8,121 bases of DNA, from positions 1 through 8,121 of the forward strand of contig JAHWJE010000050.1 of the NCBI GenBank assembly GCA_019348575.1, in the 5' to 3' direction. This DNA comes from Actinomycetota bacterium (GTDB lineage: Bacteria > Actinomycetota > Thermoleophilia > Solirubrobacterales > Solirubrobacteraceae). Shown piece by piece: positions 6,010-8,121 of the stretch (position 1 is the stretch's first letter; every line of letters starts with the position of its first letter). The notes beneath the pieces are model-generated. The model was given only the letters and a program-made list of their open reading frames with translations. It was not told where the DNA came from and did no database searches. A program made the translations under genes and the position numbers.

Positions 6010-6334
6010 GCGGACCGGTAAGCCGGATTCTGTCGTTGAGCAGCCATCCATCTGACGCGGCCGACCTGGACCTTGGCGGGCAGCCTGCAAGCGGTCCTGC
6101 TTGGCCTTGCATCGGGTGGGGTTTGCCTGGCCGCCGTGTCGCCACGACGCCGGTGCGCTCTTACCGCACCTTTTCACCCTTGCCTGTGCGCGTCGCACGT
6201 GCTGACGCGCCATCGGCGGTGTGTTTCTGTGGCACTTTCCCGCGGGTTTCCCCGGGTCGGGTTCCCGACCACCCTGCCCTGTGATGTCCGGACTTTCCTC
6301 GAAGGGCGAGCCTCCGCGGCTGCTTGGTCTGCCC
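6010..6334 (-). ncRNA. rnpB: RNase P RNA, bacterial type A
   Basis: This is the catalytic RNA of RNase P, which removes 5' leaders from tRNA precursors. The conserved core is readable on the minus strand in the expected order: GAGGAAAGTCCGGAC (6300-6286), the ACAGGGCAGGGTG segment just after, AAGGGTGAAAAGGTGCGGTA and the AAGAGCGCACCGG segment (about 6182-6150), AAACCCCACCC and GCAAGGCC, and ACAGAATCCGGCTTACCGG at the 3' end (6033-6015). The outer helix P1 can form between GCAGACC (5') and GGTCCGC (3', 6016-6010) with one A-C mismatch, and P2 between AGCAGCC and GGCTGCT. These helices set the ends to within a few bases. At about 325 nt it is somewhat shorter than the 377-nt E. coli RNA. The predicted L15 loop reads GGC (6127-6125) where the canonical CCA-binding motif is GGU. 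Confidence 0.95.
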
Positions 6335-6338
6335 TTCC

Positions 6339-6366
6339 AGGGTAGCTGCGCCTCGTCTGAACGCAA
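6339..6366 (-). promoter_or_regulatory. Predicted rnpB promoter
   Basis: On the minus strand TTGCGT (6366-6361) is followed after 16 nt by TACCCT (6344-6339). Transcription would begin about 5-7 nt later, which coincides with the 5' end (about 6334) derived independently from helix P1. That agreement supports the call. Confidence 0.6.
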
Positions 6367-6373
6367 GCGTGGA

Positions 6374-6379
6374 TAGGGT
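6374..6379 (+). promoter_or_regulatory. Predicted -10 element of the RDD gene, leaderless
   Basis: TAGGGT lies exactly 7 nt upstream of ATG 6387, which would place the transcription start on the start codon. No convincing -35 is visible, and any -35 would overlap the rnpB promoter. There is no good Shine-Dalgarno sequence ahead of the ATG, which fits a leaderless message. Confidence 0.4.
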
Positions 6380-6386
6380 CCCGGGG

Positions 6387-6878
6387 ATGGGAGACGTCCT
6401 CGGTCGGAGGGTCGTGGCGGCGGTCATCGACGTCGCGATCATCGGCATCCTGCTCGTCGTCATCGCGAAGGGCCTCGGCAACGAGGAGGCGCGCGAGTAC
6501 TCGCTGTGGGCCGAGACGCAGGGTGCCCCCCGCGCGCTGTTCTTCCTGCTGACCTTCGCCTACTTCTTCGGGACCGAGCTCGCCTGGGCGCAGACGCTCG
6601 GCAAGCGCGTCATGAAGCTGCGCGTCGTGTCCGAAGACGGCACGAGGGCCGGCGCGGGACCGGTCGCCATCCGCAACCTCGTGCGGGCCGTCGACTGGCT
6701 GCCGACCCTCTACATCGTCGGCGCCATCGCGCTGTTCGCGACCGGCGAGCGGCGCATGCGCCTCGGAGACCTCGCGGGCAGGACGAAGGTCGTCGCCGAC
6801 GACGCAACGCCGCCGCAGCCGCCGCAGCCGTCCGAGCGCCCAGGCGACGACGACGCCCTCGCGCAGATCATGCGCTGA
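6387..6878 (+). CDS. RDD family integral membrane protein
   Basis: The 163-residue protein has the RDD-family layout: a first membrane helix with conserved Arg and Asp (GRRVVAAVIDVAIIGILLV, Arg8 and Asp15), a second helix at about 50-68, then TLGKRVMKLRVV (70-81), RNLVRAVDWLP (96-106) leading into a third helix at 107-119, and RLGDLAGRTKVV at 125-136. A Pro-rich, acidic cytosolic tail follows. RDD proteins are widespread but biochemically diverse; some are linked to ion or osmolyte exchange, so I give no specific function. ATG 6387 is preferred over upstream in-frame starts because the domain begins there and the upstream codons overlap rnpB and its promoter. It is divergent from rnpB and converges on the lexA unit, with 15 nt between stops and no clear terminator. 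Confidence 0.88.
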   Translation: MGDVLGRRVVAAVIDVAIIGILLVVIAKGLGNEEAREYSLWAETQGAPRALFFLLTFAYFFGTELAWAQTLGKRVMKLRVVSEDGTRAGAGPVAIRNLVRAVDWLPTLYIVGAIALFATGERRMRLGDLAGRTKVVADDATPPQPPQPSERPGDDDALAQIMR

Positions 6879-6893
6879 GGCTGAGGCCGGGCG

Positions 6894-7115
6894 TCAGGTC
6901 AGCTCGCTCCTGCAGTCGCCGCAGCGCCCGCCGACCGGCGACGACCCCGATCCGTAGCGCGGCTGCATCGCCCCGTCGCAGATCGGGCACGTCGCGGTGC
7001 GGTGCGCGACGAGGTCCTCCCAGGCGCCGGAGAGCACGTCCTCCAGCGTCGGCCCCTCGCGCGGGGTGAGCTTCGCCAGCACGGCGGATGGCCGCTCGAG
7101 ATGAACGGTCGCCAT
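6894..7115 (-). CDS. Small zinc-ribbon protein encoded directly after lexA
   Basis: This 73-residue protein has two Cys pairs, CPIC (43-46) and CGDC (65-68), spaced as a four-cysteine zinc ribbon, so it probably binds one zinc. The N-terminal half (residues 1-40) is a short charged segment with a likely helix, TLEDVLSGAWEDLVAHR, immediately before the first Cys pair. I do not recognise a named family. The ATG (7115-7113) shares one base with the lexA stop (TGATG), and AGGAG (7129-7125) lies 9 nt upstream inside lexA. The pair is therefore almost certainly one transcript under LexA control. A role in DNA damage response or as a small nucleic-acid-binding regulator is only inferred from this position. 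Codon use matches its neighbours. Confidence 0.78.
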   Translation of the reverse strand: MATVHLERPSAVLAKLTPREGPTLEDVLSGAWEDLVAHRTATCPICDGAMQPRYGSGSSPVGGRCGDCRSELT

Positions 7116-7735
7116 CAGGGCACGCTCCTGAACAGGCCGACGACGCGCCCGAGCACGCGTACGTCGCGCGAGCGGATCGCCTCCATCGTCGCGTTCTCGG
7201 GCTGCAGGCGAATGTGGTCGGCCTCGCGGAAGTAGCGCTTGACAGTCGCCTCCTCGCCCAGCAGCGCAACGACGATCTCGCCGTCCTCGGCGGTGTCCTG
7301 CGGCCGGACGACGACGTAGTCGTCGGGCAGGATGCCGGCCTCGATCATCGAATCGCCGCGCACGCGCAGCACGTACTCGCCCTCCTCGCCGCCGGCGAGC
7401 GCCGGGACGTCGACGTACTCCTCGATGTTCTCCTCGGCGAGCACCGGCGAGCCGGCGGCGACGTGGCCGACGAGCGGCAGCCCGTCCGGTCGCACGATCG
7501 ACTTGACCTGCTCGACGGCGCGGTCGAGCAGCTCGATCGCGCGCGGCTTGGACGGATCGCGGCGCAGCAGTCCGAGCTTTTCGAGGTTCGCGAGGTGCGC
7601 GTGCACCGTCGAGGACGACGCGAGGCCGACGGCCTTGCCGATGTCGCGCACGGTGGGGGGATAGCCGTGCTTCGCCGAGTGGCGCTTGATGAAGTCGAAG
7701 ATCTCCTGCTGGCGCTTCGTCAGATCGAGATCCAT
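7115..7735 (-). CDS. lexA: LexA, SOS transcriptional repressor with self-cleaving protease domain
   Basis: LexA represses DNA-damage genes and cuts itself when RecA filaments form. The 206-residue protein is of normal length. The N-terminal winged helix (about 1-67) is typical: LTKRQQEIFDFIKRH, PPTVRDIGKAVGLASSSTVH and LEKLGLLRRD. The cleavage site Ala94-Gly95 lies in GHVAAGSPV. The catalytic serine is Ser129 in RGDSM, and the general-base lysine is Lys166 in EATVKRYF. All key residues are present, so it should be active. The ATG at 7735 has AAGGAG 8 nt upstream (7749-7744). A LexA box at 7782-7795 overlies the predicted transcription start, giving autoregulation. A zinc-ribbon gene follows with a 1-nt overlap. 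Confidence 0.98.
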   Translation of the reverse strand: MDLDLTKRQQEIFDFIKRHSAKHGYPPTVRDIGKAVGLASSSTVHAHLANLEKLGLLRRDPSKPRAIELLDRAVEQVKSIVRPDGLPLVGHVAAGSPVLAEENIEEYVDVPALAGGEEGEYVLRVRGDSMIEAGILPDDYVVVRPQDTAEDGEIVVALLGEEATVKRYFREADHIRLQPENATMEAIRSRDVRVLGRVVGLFRSVP

Positions 7736-7781
7736 GGCGCAGGCTCCTTGATGCGAGAGGTGTGGCGGCTGTCGGCTCGGG

Positions 7782-7795
7782 CGAACGTCTGTTCG
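7782..7795. promoter_or_regulatory. LexA (SOS) box upstream of lexA
   Basis: CGAACGTCTGTTCG has perfect GAAC and GTTC half-sites. It begins 3 nt downstream of the predicted -10 of lexA and covers the expected transcription start, so bound LexA would block initiation of its own gene. It shares half-sites and flanking C/G with the box before imuB. Confidence 0.93.
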
Positions 7796-7798
7796 TAA

Positions 7799-7828
7799 AA
7801 GCTAGACAGGTCGTCGGACGGAAGTCAA
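7799..7828 (-). promoter_or_regulatory. Predicted lexA promoter
   Basis: On the minus strand TTGACT (7828-7823) and TAGCTT (7804-7799) are 18 nt apart, close to the housekeeping consensus. Initiation would fall inside the LexA box at about 7792, leaving a leader of about 57 nt with a good Shine-Dalgarno sequence. Confidence 0.7.
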
Positions 7829-7836
7829 ATCGCGCC

Positions 7837-7842
7837 TATACT
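7837..7842 (+). promoter_or_regulatory. Predicted -10 element of the tRNA-Leu gene
   Basis: TATACT matches the -10 consensus at five of six bases and sits 11 nt before the mature tRNA 5' end, leaving a leader of only a few bases. The best -35 at normal spacing is the weak TCGGAC (7814-7819). The lexA -35 on the other strand (7823-7828) lies between these two elements. Confidence 0.55.
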
Positions 7843-7853
7843 GAGCGAGCCCT

Positions 7854-7939
<86 letters not shown>

Positions 7940-7953
7940 TGCGCGGCCCGATC

Positions 7954-7988
7954 GGAGCTCCGTCTCGCCCGCGGCGGGACGAGGCTCC
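7954..7988 (+). terminator. Strong hairpin after tRNA-Leu, possible terminator without U-run
   Basis: Two 16-nt arms (7954-7969 and 7973-7988) pair with one mismatch and two G-U pairs around a 3-nt loop. It begins 14 nt after the tRNA. No U-run follows, so it is at best a non-canonical terminator of the kind suggested for GC-rich actinobacteria. The remaining bases up to 8090 show nothing else I can support. Confidence 0.4.
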
Positions 7989-8090
7989 GGCGGCCTGCTT
8001 CAACGCGCGATGCGCGACCGCCCGGAGGGGAGGGGCGGCCGCGCCGGCTCGCGTGTCTCGGAGCGCCCAGGGAGGGGGACGACGCGTCCG

Positions 8091-8121
8091 ATGCAGACTG
8101 ATTCGCCGCGCCCGCGAGATC
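8091..8121 (+). CDS. Possible start of a gene running off the window
   Basis: ATG 8091 opens a frame (MQTDSPRPRD) that is still open at the window end. The same frame is open from ATG 8010, but those codons include AGG triplets unlike the rest of the window. A purine-rich GGGAGGGGG (8070-8078) lies 12 nt upstream. Ten residues are too few to assign a family, and the start itself is uncertain. Confidence 0.2.
   Translation, partial: MQTDSPRPRD

Noticed and set aside
4917..6047. A 376-codon minus-strand frame opposite the STAS gene and across the terminator
   Set aside because: It crosses an intrinsic terminator and overlaps the rnpB 3' end and two well-supported genes; its composition is antisense-like.
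6073..6366. Several short ORFs on both strands between 6007 and 6370
   Set aside because: The stretch is explained by rnpB, whose conserved core and outer helices are all present.

Overview
The window is very GC-rich, with strong G/C preference at third codon positions. It looks like chromosomal DNA of a high-GC actinobacterium. A class such as Thermoleophilia (Solirubrobacterales) is a reasonable guess, but no marker here proves it. Supporting signs are LexA boxes of the GAAC-N4-GTTC type, an ImuB-DUF6504 gene pair, a type A RNase P RNA and several genes that seem to lack a 5' leader. No mobile element, CRISPR array or island-like composition was seen.

Layout. (1) On the minus strand, from 2863 down to 1, lie a catalytically degenerate Y-family polymerase (imuB), a DUF6504 gene overlapping it by GTGA, and a multi-pass membrane protein of unknown function 16 nt further on. 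The reading frame of the membrane protein breaks down near 241. Coding signal then continues in another frame with a VanW-associated peptidoglycan-binding-like domain that runs off the window. (2) Divergently, on the plus strand from 2944, a membrane PAS-GAF-PP2C-HATPase protein is followed by an overlapping STAS protein. Together they look like a partner-switching signalling pair. (3) A bidirectional terminator (5979-6004) separates that pair from rnpB, which runs on the minus strand (6010-6334). (4) An RDD membrane protein is divergent from rnpB. (5) lexA and a small zinc-ribbon gene form a minus-strand pair converging on the RDD gene. (6) A tRNA-Leu(GAG) is divergent from lexA. After it come a strong hairpin and possibly the first codons of a further gene.

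The unifying theme is the SOS response. The lexA gene has a LexA box over its predicted transcription start. The imuB operon has a second box 1 nt from its start codon, with the predicted -10 element inside the box. LexA cleavage after DNA damage should therefore release both lexA-zinc ribbon and imuB-DUF6504, and possibly the membrane gene as well. The PP2C/STAS pair is a separate signalling unit that shares the 80-bp intergenic region with imuB.

The points most worth a second look are the frame break near 241, the LexA box embedded in an apparently leaderless imuB promoter, the 19-bp hairpin just before the DUF6504 start, the GGC in place of GGU in the predicted CCA-binding loop of rnpB, and the zinc-ribbon gene tied to lexA.
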